Below, one piece after another: positions 1 through 10,424 of a stretch of DNA of 46,958 nucleotides. The stretch's first letter is position 1. Each line of letters opens with the position of its first letter. The DNA comes from Ophiothrix spiculata (Eukaryota > Echinodermata > Ophiuroidea > Amphilepidida > Ophiotrichidae): assembly GCA_000969725.1 (NCBI GenBank), contig JXSR01S042513.1, one strand, 5' to 3'. The notes beneath the pieces were generated by a model. That model searched no databases and was not told the DNA's origin. It saw only the letters and a program-made list of their open reading frames with translations. The position numbers and the translations under genes are program-made.

Positions 1-69
1 TTTTATATACTGTTCTGTTGAATCTTGACACAGTAACATCGCCTTTTACGAAAACCTTAGTCTTTGTTA

Positions 70-262
70 AAGACGCTTCGAAATATTGACTCAAAGGCGC
101 GAGTTAGCAAGCGCCGTGAGGCACTTGCCATCTGCGAGCGCTGAGCGTGAGGCTGAGCGAAGCAAGACGCTTCGAAATATTGACTCAAATGAGCGCCGAT
201 GGCGCGAGTTAGCAAGCGCCGTGAGGCGCTTGCCATCTGCGAGCGCTGAGCGTAGCGAAGCA
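70..262. repeat. GC-rich tandem duplication with tetraloop hairpins
   Basis: Two adjacent copies of a unit of about 96 bases (roughly 70-166 and 167-262) start with AGACGCTTCGAAATATTGAC and are far more GC-rich than the surrounding DNA. Copy 2 has 13 extra bases that form a small GCGCC/GGCGC hairpin (193-205). Each copy holds a stem-loop of GCAAGCGCC, loop GTGA, then GGCGCTTGC: perfect 9-bp stem at 212-233 in copy 2, one mismatch at 107-128 in copy 1. No gene function is recognised; it may belong to an unrecognised repeat family. Confidence 0.75.
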
Positions 263-2249
263 TTTACCCTTATTTGAAACTTTGGTTAAGACAAAAGGTA
301 CAGATACAGAAACAGGAACGGAACTAAAACCAATGGCTATGATACCCGTCTCCGTTTCCTTAGCATTTAAGCTTGACTTGGCTTTATTGTATATGTTTGT
401 AGGGGAGTACCCCGCTCCCTTATACAAACGATCCGTTGTATTTGCCGCTAGTTGGAGAGGGCGATATATACATTACAATATACCCTGTAATACAACGCCT
501 TGGAGAAAGGCTACGAAAACCTGAGCATTGCTTGAAAAGGTCCTTCAAACTATAACAACTTATGCACTGCGTTCAGTTACCGATGTTGTGAAAGTTATAG
601 CGAAAGCGCTACGTCAAGGACGGGAAGTATTTAGTCTACTTGCTTTTACCAGTCGTCAATTTCGACAGCTGGCAAGTACAACAGGGACTGCTGATATTTT
701 ATTTTTCGTCCGGATTTTACTTTACGCCTTATAAATTTTCAAACATTTCTGCAATAAATATGTATGTCTAAAATACTTCATTTTCATGGCATGCAAAATA
801 TATACCCTTTACAAGTATCCAATCTGGAAAACTATACCCTTTTTTCCCGATTTTTGCAATTTTGATACCCTTTCCGATGTACTCGCGTACATCGCCTTTT
901 CGAGATAAACAACCCTTTTTACTCGTTTTTTTGTACGCGCATGGTGTCTACCTTACAATGGCAGTGGCCCCCGGGCTTGTTCCACAACTTCTAACATGTT
1001 TATAGTCACATTCTTAACAATTTTGTTATTCATTTTAGGTCAATAATGAAATCTGATGAAACACTAAATAATGAAAGAGTCACCTCATCAACTTGGAATT
1101 AGAGTGATGACAAACTGGAAATGACCTTTTTTTTTTTGGTGTTCAGTTACAATTTTACTCTGTTTATGTAATAAGTATTTTTGCATAGAGCTAGATTGAT
1201 CTCATTTGCATGTGGTCTAAGATAGGCTATTCATTTGAACAGATACTTCAGCCTATGCCTGAGCATGTGGTCTTGGATGGGATATTTTTTCACTCATATT
1301 CTGTCTCACATCATAGATCTATGCTCACATACAGTAAGGTTCTAGATCTCCTTTGAGATTGAGAATCATAGCACTCAGGTGGTTATCCAGGAGCATGTCA
1401 GCCCCTATAGATTGATCAAATTGTATAGGTTGCTTTGACATAAAATTCTACTTTTTGAAACACCCTGTAAATTGAGTAGGCCCTATATGTCATTTTAATC
1501 AGTTGTTTTGTCTGTATGAAATGCAATAACTCTGGAAAATTCATTTCACAAATTCTGTCTGTTGAAACCATCACCCATCGTGACATCTGGGCAATGACCC
1601 GATTTGTCCTAAAACAGTTGTTCAAATTTTTAGTTAATAAGTCAATTCCATTAGCTCAAAATATGCCAATTCCATTAGCCCAAGATTCATTCATCAAAAA
1701 AAAATCCACAAAACCTCCAATTTATTTACCACAACCCTCTCCAATTCTACACCCATCTGTAACTCAGACCATTTGTCCTGATGTTGACCTTTAGCATATG
1801 GTTTGTCTTTGTGTGTATGTGACTATTTGGTGTCAAGTCCATTGACCATGGGCTAGCTGGAAAGCTATTATACCCCAGTCAATCAGTCAGTCAATAAAAG
1901 CTAGGTCACAAGTTCATATGAGTGATCAGTAAACTTGAGTTTACTCCCAGACACCATTGTATTGATCGGCCAAATATTTGCGCAATGTCTGCTGTATGTT
2001 GTCTATTATTTGGGAAAGAGAAATACTAAAAGCTTTTCAGCTCTGTCAGGTAGGTGGCGGCCGCGATCATGGCGATTTAGAAGAAGCTACTAAATTTATT
2101 GACTAGGGATTTCGAAAACTCAAATTTAGGGTACATTTTACGTGTCTTTCTATTGGCGCATTGATATTGAAAAAAATTACAAAACTCATATTTTTACCTT
2201 TATTCAAATAATAATAAAAGTACTCATATAGTGACACACTTTATTATAG
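263..2249. other. intergenic, no gene recognised
   Basis: Open frames here (for example 282-524 + and 1516-1794 +) have low-complexity composition, no recognisable domain and no convincing splice sites. Nothing beyond AT-rich anonymous sequence is supported. Confidence 0.5.
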
Positions 2250-2251
2250 TA

Positions 2252-2573
2252 CAGTGCAACCTCTTTTATCCGAACCTCCTTTATACGGATTACTCTGTTA
2301 TCCGGCTGAATAATTTCAAAGGAAAACATGTTTTGTCAGTGCCTATTGTCATGATTTAATGCATTTGAAGGACATTTTTGTAATTTTTACCATCAAAAAG
2401 TGCTTACAAAGGTTATTAACACATTATACCCCTTCTTATTGAATTATTTTATGTTACACAATTAAAGACTTATATGTTATTAGGCAGATTTACACACAAT
2501 TCTCTTATCCGAATTTTTCACTTATCCGGCCATTGTTTGATCCCATCATGTCCGGATAAAAGAGGTTGCACTG
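2252..2573. mobile_element. pogo/Tigger-like MITE
   Basis: A 322-bp element with near-perfect terminal inverted repeats: CAGTGCAACCTCTTTTATCC at the left end and its complement at 2550-2573. It is flanked by TA on both sides (2250-2251 and 2574-2575). TA target duplication and a CAGTG...TATCCG terminus are typical of pogo/Tigger non-autonomous elements. There is no transposase frame, so it must have been mobilised in trans. The TATCCG motif recurs inside the element. Confidence 0.85.
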
Positions 2574-2575
2574 TA

Positions 2576-3714
2576 TTCTAAATCCGCTGGGGTTCACGCA
2601 TGAACCCCATTCATAGCAAAATCATTCAAGTTTATTCAAGGAATTACTTTTCTAAGCATTGAAATTAAAAGTCCGATACTGCGGCGGGATATCTGTTTGT
2701 GAGGAGGCATGGCCACCGTCGTCTGAGCTTTGTTTAGTATTTCTAAAAATATTACTTTTAGTATGTAAAAAAATACTTTTTGTATTGATGTAATCGATAA
2801 GGCCCTATATACTAAACTTGCGTTTTATTTAATTTTTCATCCATTTAAAATGTTGAATCCTCTTGCTCAAGCTTACATTGAGCTTAAATAAGCTTAGCTC
2901 AATGTAGCGCTGTGTCTCTTCTGTCCACTATTAAAAACGGAGATTATCTGGTATAATGGCTGAGCACCTCGGACTAAGCAAAACCTACGTATAATTGTTC
3001 AAACGCATCCGATGTCAAACACTACTGCTGATCATGTGAACACCCACAGTAATCTCTGGCTTAATTACTTCTGCTGATCATGTGAACACCCATGATCATT
3101 GTCAAAGCCAGAAGCAGTGGGTCAAGGGCTTGAGTGAAATGTACCCCAACTCACCATGGAATCTTAACTGACTGACCATGCTGACTGACTGGCTGGCTTG
3201 GACAGGATGTCCATCAGCCAGGTCCATGGTCAATGGGATTCAAATACCAACTAGTCTTGATTCAAGACTTGAGTTCAACTCTTGATCCATTATCTAGAGG
3301 GTCACAGAAAAGAACAAAACAAGCCGGCTGCTGCATTCCTAAATGATGACCATAGACATGAAAACCCCTGAAAACCATTTTATCTAAATTTTGCTTGTCC
3401 CTTTATATTCAAAATGATTGACTGGTTTTGAATCAATCAAAAAAAAAATTGAGTACTTGGCACAAGTCTAATTCTTGTTCACACTCATATTATTTGCCTA
3501 TGGGTGTGAAAGACCTCAAACAAGTTTACATTTCAAATAAAGTACATTTCTTTTCTCAAACAAAATTTTTTAATTGGTGGTGACTTAATATGGTGAATAA
3601 ATCAAAAATTAAAACAGAGGAATAAACATTTGAATAAGAATATGATCAAACAGGATATATTTTGGAGGATCAAAGATAAAATTATATTTTTCCTCTTGTA
3701 CCTACAATTAGTAA
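2576..3714. repeat. anonymous DNA with a 22-bp direct repeat
   Basis: No gene is seen. A 22-base sequence beginning CTGCTGATCATGTGAACAC occurs twice without change, at 3025-3046 and 3071-3092. The text around 3165-3210 is rich in CTGACTGACTGG-like runs. Confidence 0.5.
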
Positions 3715-3722
3715 TTTTATCA

Positions 3723-4231
3723 CCAGGGGGGGGGGGGGCTCGAAGAAGAAAGTGGTAGGCATGCTCGTCAGTGCACCTCAAAATCAGACCCTAAATGTCG
3801 AAATCATGTACAGCAAATTCCAACCCTTATGGAAAAATATTCAAAATCATACCCCTAAATATCGCGATGTCGTAATACACTGAAATTTACCCCTAAATGT
3901 CGTAATGGAAATTTGACCCATTACTGGCGTTACACACTGAAATGGAACCTTAACGGCGTAACAACGCGCCATTTTCTGCCATAAAAACATGAATATTACA
4001 TTGAAAGCCTTTTTTGTGGTTATTTCTTGGAATTTTAGAATAGCTGGCGAAAAAGTGACCCTAAAGCAGAAGATATCGTAAAAAGACGACCATTAATGTC
4101 AAAAGTTACCCTAAAGAGGCACCCCTTTTTCTAAAGACATCTACGATGCCAATTAGGCATAATCCGTCCCTTTTTCGACGTTGTTTCTGACGAGCAAATG
4201 TACCACTTTTTTCTTCGAGCGGCCCCCCGGG
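3723..4231. mobile_element. hAT-like non-autonomous transposon
   Basis: A 509-bp element with TIRs: a G-run followed by CTCGAAGAAGAAAGTGGTA and TGCTCGTCAG at the left, matched in complement at 4188-4231. It is flanked by a perfect 8-bp duplication, TTTTATCA, at 3715-3722 and 4232-4239. An 8-bp target duplication and a CCAGGGG-type terminus fit the hAT superfamily. The interior has about five diverged copies of a CCCTAAATGTCGTAAT-like motif (near 3790, 3855, 3888, 4044 and 4110). No transposase is encoded. Confidence 0.85.
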
Positions 4232-4416
4232 TTTTATCAATAACAACATTACTATTACTTTATGCAATCTGAGTAAAAAGAAAGCCACAAAGTAAACTCT
4301 GTAGACTGAAAAAATTCAAGGTATATTGCATCGACAAATAATGAAAACAATAGGCCTATTTCAAACTTGGATACTAGTATCTCAAAAGAATTTTGGTAGC
4401 ACTAAATCTTCTTTAG

Positions 4417-4500
4417 GAAAAAAGGGGATACAGACAACTATCAGTTTGGAAAAACAAAGAAGAAAAAAGGGGATACAGACAACTATCAGTTTGGAAAAAC
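4417..4500. repeat. 39-bp tandem direct repeat
   Basis: A 39-base unit beginning GAAAAAAGGGGATACAGAC is present twice without visible change, at 4417-4455 and 4462-4500, separated by six bases. It looks like a recent local duplication. Confidence 0.85.
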
Positions 4501-5570
4501 TTTAAAATGTCTCACAAACCCTGTGCTTGGTATCTCGAATATGGCACCAGCTCTTTTTTCCCTTTAATCTGTTATTAATCTTTTGATTTTGCCTGTTTTA
4601 TTGACTTGATAATGTTCGATTTTGTAATAGTGTAAGGAAGTAGAAGAGGTCTGGTGCAGAGTCTTTGTAACTTTTTTCCAACCACCAGACCTAAGCACAG
4701 GGAATAAAATAAGATAAAGACAAAAAAAAAAATACCAAAAAACAATAATTTGTACCAAAAAAAAAATTGGCACAAAAACCAGAAATCTCCCACCTGGAGT
4801 AATTTCAACAAAGTGGTATACAAACCTTCTATGGTCAACATTCTAACCTGGCATTCTAACCACAAATTTCACAAAGAAAAAATACCAAATGTTTCTTTCA
4901 CATGAAACAAAGAAATCTGCAAGCAAGCAATCACTCTATGTGGCATGATCATGTGACCTACCATGTGACTTTAACCTTGGACCTTTTGTTGTCAACATTC
5001 CAAGTCACTAGGCCAATGGGTCACTAGTTATCAGTCAATTAGCCAGAAACAACTGCCTCACTATTTGTTCTGTAGTAAAACTTGGACTTGCTAGGGCATT
5101 GTTTTTAAAAGGAAGCTAGAAATGTTTATCAAAGATTCAAGAATTGGTTTATTATACTATAAAGTGTTAAAAATGAAGCGCCCCCTGTCACACATGACCC
5201 GTGATCATGAATTTCTGAAGACACAGAAACTTATATATGGTTAGATCAAATCGATAAAGATGAAATATAAAATCTAATACAGTTTTACCATTTAGACAAA
5301 ACCAATCAAATTTGGACTGGCATAATTTTACACAATGCAGGCTCACAACTGTTAAGCACCCTGGAGGGCTTACCCCAGACTGACTTTGGCAGACATTTTT
5401 GACAAAGCCGTCTTTTTCTTTCACTTTTCTATTTCTTTCATTCACCCAATAACCTAGAAAGTACAGTTTTACAAACAAATACATTTCTACAGGCTGTCTT
5501 CAAACTGTGTAATAAAATATAACAATGGTAATTATAGTCAAAATTAAGAGATTCCCTGTACCATGTATAC
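4501..5570. other. intergenic, no gene recognised
   Basis: AT-rich sequence with A-runs near 4720-4770. Open frames on the minus strand (for example 4575-4865 and 5188-5484) are phenylalanine- and leucine-rich translations of T-rich DNA, without domain or splice support. Confidence 0.4.
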
Positions 5571-5597
5571 AGTGCAGCCTCTTTATATAACACAAAA
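5569..5597 (+). mobile_element. solo terminus of a pogo/Tigger-like MITE
   Basis: ACAGTGCAGCCTCTTTATAT closely resembles the left terminus of the elements at 2252 and 21997. No matching right terminus is visible nearby, so this is probably a broken copy. Confidence 0.4.
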
Positions 5598-5670
5598 TAT
5601 ATTTACTCAGAATTGACTTTTTTTAAAGTCCCTGGCACTGAATTTGTATACATGTAATACCTGATGGATA

Positions 5671-5830
5671 ACCAGTGGCATGTCCAGGGAGTGGCTTTGG
5701 GGTTGAAACCCCTTCTACTGCAGATCGTTCACCTAGAACAAGCCTTGTTCCCTCGGACCCAGCATCGGCGCGAAGCGCCGTCGGGATGCAAAGGACCGCA
5801 ACGAGTTCGCGCCCGCCGCAAGCCAAGGCT
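5671..5830 (+). mobile_element. probable truncated hAT-like repeat
   Basis: It starts CAGTGGCATGTCCAGGGAGT and continues with GGGGTTGAAACCCC, a pattern seen at hAT-type termini in many animal genomes. A GC-rich interior follows with a CGGCGC/GCGCCG hairpin at about 5766-5781. The right terminus and target duplication cannot be found. The open frames on both strands here are a consequence of GC-richness. Confidence 0.3.
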
Positions 5831-6243
5831 GTTTGTCAGGTGATGTTGGACATACAGAGTGAGGGATATAGGGCACTAAACTAGTGCTATGTCACCTTAT
5901 GTACACTGTATTTCTTCAATAGAACTGAGAGATGGCATACTAAATTTAACCTTAACTCTGATGAATCTTACAAACCATGCAACATAAAATGATGAAAGAA
6001 ATAATCTTGACTTGGGGTAAACGCCACAACCAGGAGCCGGAGATGTATGAGGTCATTAAAGAGTACCTGCCTGCCTGGAGGTTTGGTAGTGCTGGGCATA
6101 AGATCGAGGTGCAAGGGGTAAAAATCAGAAGCCCGATGTGTGAAAATAGGGATTTTTGCATTCAGGAATATTTGAGTAGATCGTTTTTGCCTGAAGTGGG
6201 TTTAAACGATGCTTGGATTTACTGTCATATTTGTTCAACAAAC

Positions 6244-6264
6244 TTAAAGGTGCAATTCATGATT
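6244..6264 (+). repeat. dispersed repeat end, copy 1
   Basis: TTAAAGGTGCAATTCATGAT plus one T is found again at 9281-9301. The leading TTAA suggests the terminus of a TTAA-targeting element, but no partner terminus was found for either copy. Weaker similarity continues around 6815-6870 and 9360-9420. Confidence 0.4.
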
Positions 6265-6887
6265 CTGTTGTGATGACCGGGTAACCACCCGCGTTACCAA
6301 AACTGTGAGACTTGGACAGGTCTCGAGACTTACAAGTATCCAAATCGACATGGTGCTCTGCATGTCTCACATGGGGTATCACATTTGGCTTTTAAGTCTC
6401 TGATAGGGTATCAAACTAAGAAAGAATGGCTGAATTAATTTCAATGGTGCCTTAAATTGGCGATAAAAGTGCTTCAAATGCCTAGAAACACTTCTTAAGA
6501 GTGTTCAAATGGTGTACTACATTTTACCTATGATTTCTTGTAATAATAATTTCCGTCACATTTGAGTACGGAATCAGTTTGAACAGGTATGGTCTCGGAT
6601 AGGGTATCCATTCTAACAGAAATATGGTCCTGGTATAGGTGATTATCATTTCACCCATTTTTGCTAATTTTTGGTCTCATATAGGGGCCCCTTCGGAACT
6701 CGGGTAGTTACCCGAAAACAAATATCAGTTACACCCCCCCTCCCCCGTTTAAAACCTCACCTATTTTCTAGCTAAATAAAAAGAAGAGTATAACATAAAT
6801 GTGTCATGAAAATTTGATGTGATTCTGACCATTCGTTTTGAAGTTAAAAGTTTTAAGCATTTTAAAAATTCCCATAGGCTCCTGTGT

Positions 6888-7750
6888 TATAATAATAATA
6901 ATAATAATAATGTGAGATTTTTGAGCGCTCATAACAAAGAAGCCGCTGAGCGCTGTACATACTTGTTAATGAAACCTAGGTAATAAACAATTTTTACAAA
7001 TACAAATTGTTACAAACAGAATCACATTCATAGGAGAAAAATTTGGAAAGTTATAGGTAATTTCTCATGCAGTCACTGAAAATAGTCTTCAAAAAGCAGA
7101 GTCTTGAGAGTACGCTTGAACTGACTAGCTAGTACATACATACATACAAATAGGCAAGTTTATAATGCGCCATTTCTAAAAGATCACAGCGCAGCAAAAC
7201 AAAATACAACAAAAAATGCAACAAAAAACAAGAAAATAACATGAGAATGGCAACTGAATAAATGAAAAGCAGCAATTAGTAGTATCTTATACTCAATGCG
7301 CTTAGATATAGGCAGCCAATGGACATCTTGTAACACTGGAGTGATGTGATCTCTGCGTTTAGTCAGAGTGACAAGACGGGCTGAAGTGGTCTGTAGTCTT
7401 TGGAGTTTTTGAATATCGTTGTCAGGAAGGCCCACAAGGAGAGAATTACAGCAGTCAAGACGTGAGGTAATGAAAGTGTGTACTAGACGCTCAGTGGTAG
7501 CATTGTCAAGGAATTTTCTAATTTTGCCAAGCTTATAGATAAAAGCCCATCCGCTGCGACAAACGTTGCTTATGTGAGTCTTTAGCAAGAGATGACTATC
7601 CAAAGTTTGTCGATAGTATCGAAAGCAGCGCTCAAGTCCAAGAGGACAAGCACTGCCTCTTGGTGTTGATCAATAGCTTGAAGGACATCATTCAGAACTT
7701 TAAGTAATACTGTCTCTGTGGAGTGACCGGCACGATAAGCTGATTGAGTG
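6888..7750 (-). mobile_element. CR1/L2-type LINE fragment, internally deleted
   Basis: Read on the minus strand, 7749-7600 encodes the reverse-transcriptase block SAYRAGHSTETVLLKVLND followed by DLSAAFDTID, which contains the first catalytic Asp. After a deletion, 7603-7230 encodes the thumb region with CRSGWAFIYKLGKIRKFLD, TSRLDCCNSLLVGLP and DVHWLPISKRIEYKILL. The palm segment with the YADD-type catalytic box and the C-terminus are missing. The fragment then runs into a 3' UTR with AGCGCTCAGCGGC-like text and ends in a (TTA)n tail at 6888-6911, typical of CR1/L2 ends. It is 5'-truncated at about 7750 and cannot move by itself. Confidence 0.85.
7184..7603 (-). pseudogene. LINE reverse transcriptase thumb remnant
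   Basis: An open frame of about 139 codons; residues 1 to about 108 match the CR1/L2 reverse-transcriptase thumb (ISNVCRSGW, HITPVLQDVHWLP). The last 30 residues are phenylalanine-rich and come from read-through into the fused 3' UTR. This is a dead fragment, not a host gene; a host gene is unlikely because the polymerase centre is absent. Confidence 0.8.
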
Positions 7751-7856
7751 CATAGTCAAATAATCCTGCAATTGAGCCATAACACATCTTTCTAAAAGTT
7801 TGGAAAGAAAACATAGAAGCGATGAAAGTTATAAATGAATTGCCCCTTTAACTTAC

Positions 7857-7979
7857 CAAGAACGCCAGGTCCAACTCGTTCACGTATCTCAGGCCAATCT
7901 GCTGCATTTCGTTCTTCATGAGTTGCCATAGCAACCGGACTTGAATGTGAGGTAGATGCCACGCCTTCCATTGATGACA
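7857..7979 (-). CDS. possible internal coding exon, unidentified
   Basis: On the minus strand a 123-base open segment lies between an AG acceptor (ends 7980) and a good donor, CTTG followed by GTAAGT (7856-7851). The translation includes SMEGVASTSHSSPVAM, ATHEERNAADWPEIRERVG and PGVL; the family is not recognised. The polypyrimidine tract is weak and no neighbouring exon was found. It could be a chance open segment. It overlaps an RFX-like site at 7922-7935. Confidence 0.3.
7922..7935. promoter_or_regulatory. X-box-like RFX site
   Basis: GTTGCCATAGCAAC fits the X-box consensus GTNRCC-N(0-3)-RGYAAC exactly, with both half sites intact. RFX factors use such sites in promoters of ciliary genes, and CCDC103 on this window is a ciliary gene, but the site is 12.5 kb upstream of its start codon. 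A functional link is speculation. Confidence 0.3.
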
Positions 7980-8268
7980 CTGAGCAATGGTAGCGACAGC
8001 CTAAGAATCAGTTCTTGCATCAATGTAAAAAGTTCTGAATTTATTCTGTTAGGAACAATCACAAAATATCTTGATAAATTGATTAAAACAAATTAACTTG
8101 TTTTGCTTGCAACTACTTCAAACATTCAACAGTACACTGTCCATCACATACCTCCAGTAAAGCTATATACCATTCTCCACAAATTTCTAGAAAAGTCTGC
8201 TGGTCAACATATTTTTAGCCTTTAAAATAATTGTTTCAGGTTTGTATAACAACCAGAAGTGGAGTTAA

Positions 8269-8789
8269 AGGGACTGGCCTAGATCCTGTCCGCTGATTTT
8301 CTGACTACATGTATATATTTTTTCACATGTATCGATAGTACATGATTATACTAACATATCCTACCAGTAGTTTCCGCTGAATTTGTGTAACAGAAAATAA
8401 AAATGAAATTATTTGCCAGCTGTATTTTTTGTCGCCGGCGACAAAAAATGGTTGAAAAAGTGTTTCTAGTTTCAAATCTTAAAAAGATCTTGTTTCTACA
8501 CCTGTGATGGGTAAACAAAATTATTTTTGATAAAATTGTTTCTCTTTTATTAACTTATCGCCAAGAGCTTCATTTGATCTTTTATCTGGTAAATCCAGAC
8601 TGAGGACATATTTAGGATTTAGACAACACTGGATAGTCATACCACCATCAAATATAGATAAATTACAAATCAATTCGCTGTCAATTTGAGCCATTTCTGT
8701 GTACATTTTTGGATTTTACTACACTTTTAAGCTTTATCTAAAGCATTTCCATAAGTTTTTAATTCTAAGTGGAATCTAGGCTAGTCCCT
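8269..8789. mobile_element. TTAA-flanked non-autonomous element
   Basis: A 521-bp element with TIRs AGGGACTGGCCTAGAT at 8269-8284 and the complement of AGGGACTAGCCTAGATTCC at 8771-8789. TTAA flanks both ends (8265-8268 and 8790-8793). TTAA targeting occurs in Kolobok and piggyBac elements; the AGGG start suggests Kolobok more than piggyBac. No transposase frame is present. An inner perfect palindrome lies at 8425-8448. Confidence 0.8.
8425..8448. repeat. 24-bp perfect palindrome
   Basis: Six T, then GTCGCCGGCGAC, then six A: a perfect 24-bp dyad within the TTAA-flanked element. It could form a cruciform or be a dimeric protein site; the GTCGCC/GGCGAC core stands out in AT-rich surroundings. 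Confidence 0.8.
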
Positions 8790-8793
8790 TTAA

Positions 8794-9860
8794 AGCAATA
8801 CTATAAGATTTTGACCAAAAACTGTTTATACTAAAAACAAAATAAAATGATGGAATGTGGCTATCTAAAAGCATTTTCAAACTTGTATTTTCTCAAAAAA
8901 AATGTTTTGCCACCGAAAATGGATAAAAAGCACATGCATGCTTTCCTATACTAATACATGTGGAATTAAATTCAGGATCCCGAATTTAATTCAACAAATG
9001 GGCGTACAGAAAAAGTAAGCAAATTTAAGCAAAATCATTTGGAGGGAATTCATATCTACCCAAAACAAACCCCAAAAGCTCAGAAAATCAAAAGTCATGG
9101 GTGACAGGAAGCGCTTCATTTTTAACACTATTGCTTTAATAAGCATGACAAATCAAAGTATGACAAACAAAATAAATGTAAAAAGTGTTCATTTTATGTT
9201 ATCCAATTCAACTACATCCAGATAATGTTTTAAGTATTTTGGAGTTGAAACAAATTATGATACTTTACATTACAAGGATTTTAAAGGTGCAATTCATGAT
9301 TTTGATTTGATTACAACCTCGCCTCTTTACTATAGGTCACAAAATAAATGCATGCTGAAAACTTCACTTGATTCTGATTTGTCGTTTTCAATACCTTATG
9401 AGTTTTACAAACTTGTAAAAATCTCCATACACTGTTCTTAAATAAGTATGCTGTGTTGTTACACAAATATTAATTAACTATGAGTGTGATGGTAGAAATA
9501 TCATCACTCAGAATAGAATCTGCTTCCAGAATATATATTCGTTCCACACCAGATTTAAACACTTTTAAATCGGCATTGCATCAAAGTAGGTGCAATATTG
9601 TTCAGCGTGCCCACTTTAAGATTTAATTTTTCACTTGCCACATTTGTCACTGTGCCGTGATAGCTCAATAGGGCGTTGTACACAGTATACAAACGAGAAG
9701 CAGAAAAATGCTGCCTTCATTGGAGGTTTGTGGAATTTTGGCATTCGTATCTAGCCTATATATTTACAACAGTGAAATTTTGGTATCATTACAACCAGAA
9801 GTTGTTATGTTCGAAGATTCACTTAATTGGCTGTCAGACATGAAGACATATACTTTGCTC
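8794..9860. other. intergenic, repeat traces only
   Basis: No gene is recognised. A second copy of the 21-base repeat end sits at 9281-9301. At 9655-9680 the text GTGATAGCTCAATAGGGCG resembles a pol III A box of a tRNA-derived SINE, but no B box follows. Confidence 0.4.
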
Positions 9861-9963
9861 TAAATCATTATTGTAAACTTTTGAATTGGAATAGATTCGT
9901 CATGCGTCAGCTGTGTCAGCTGATTTAAATTCTGAATTACGCGTACGCACGGACTGTGTAGAA

Positions 9964-10315
9964 GCACAATTGTTTGAATATTCTGGACACGATTTTCAGG
10001 GAGCTTATTTATAAGATAGACTTTAATAACATTGCTCCACAGTATATCAGTGAACTCCTGACTTTATACAACCCCTCGTGTACTCTTCGATCATCAGACA
10101 AATATTTACTTGTTATACCACGAACATCAACTTCTTATGGCGATCGAGCATTCTCTGCTATTGCACCAAAACTTTGGAACTCCTTGTCTCTAAATCTCCG
10201 ACAATCTAAATCTACATGTATTCATGAATTAAAAACGGGACTTAAAACTTTCTTATTTAATGCTGTTTATATAAACTAACTGTATCATATAAATTCCTTC
10301 TTACTGCGCCTTGGA
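9964..10315 (+). mobile_element. CR1/L2-type LINE 3' fragment
   Basis: This segment encodes the C-terminal end of a CR1/L2 reverse-transcriptase protein and the start of its 3' UTR (CTGCGCCTTGGAT near 10305). It is the part missing from the copy at 6888-7750 and lies in the opposite orientation. A 15-base direct repeat, ATCATTATTGTAAAC, lies on each side (9864-9878 and 10410-10424) and could be a target-site duplication for a severely 5'-truncated insertion. Confidence 0.75.
9974..10279 (+). pseudogene. LINE ORF2 C-terminal remnant
   Basis: A 101-codon frame with hallmarks of the CR1/L2 C-terminus: APQYISELLTLYNPSCTLRS, PRTSTSYGDRAFSAIAPKLW and NSLSLNLRQSKSTCIHELK. The catalytic domains are absent. 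The stop at 10277-10279 is probably the natural stop of the parent protein. Confidence 0.8.
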
Positions 10316-10334
10316 TTAGAATTTGTTTCTAGAT

Positions 10335-10402
10335 AAAAGTTCTGTTTTCAAATCCAAGAAATTAAATAATAGTACTAACCGAGATTTAAAAACAGAACTT
10401 TT
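10335..10402. repeat. short inverted repeat
   Basis: AAAAGTTCTGTTTT at 10335-10348 is mirrored by AAAACAGAACTTTT near 10388-10402, with AAATC/GATTT extensions. It may be a small hairpin element or part of the LINE 3' region just upstream. Confidence 0.5.
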
Positions 10403-10424
10403 CAAATATATCATTATTGTAAAC

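Noticed and set aside
5977-6273. 98-codon plus-strand frame with several Trp and Cys residues
   Set aside because: It looks somewhat protein-like, but no family, splice sites or start context is seen and it runs into a dispersed repeat (6244). Not enough to call a gene.
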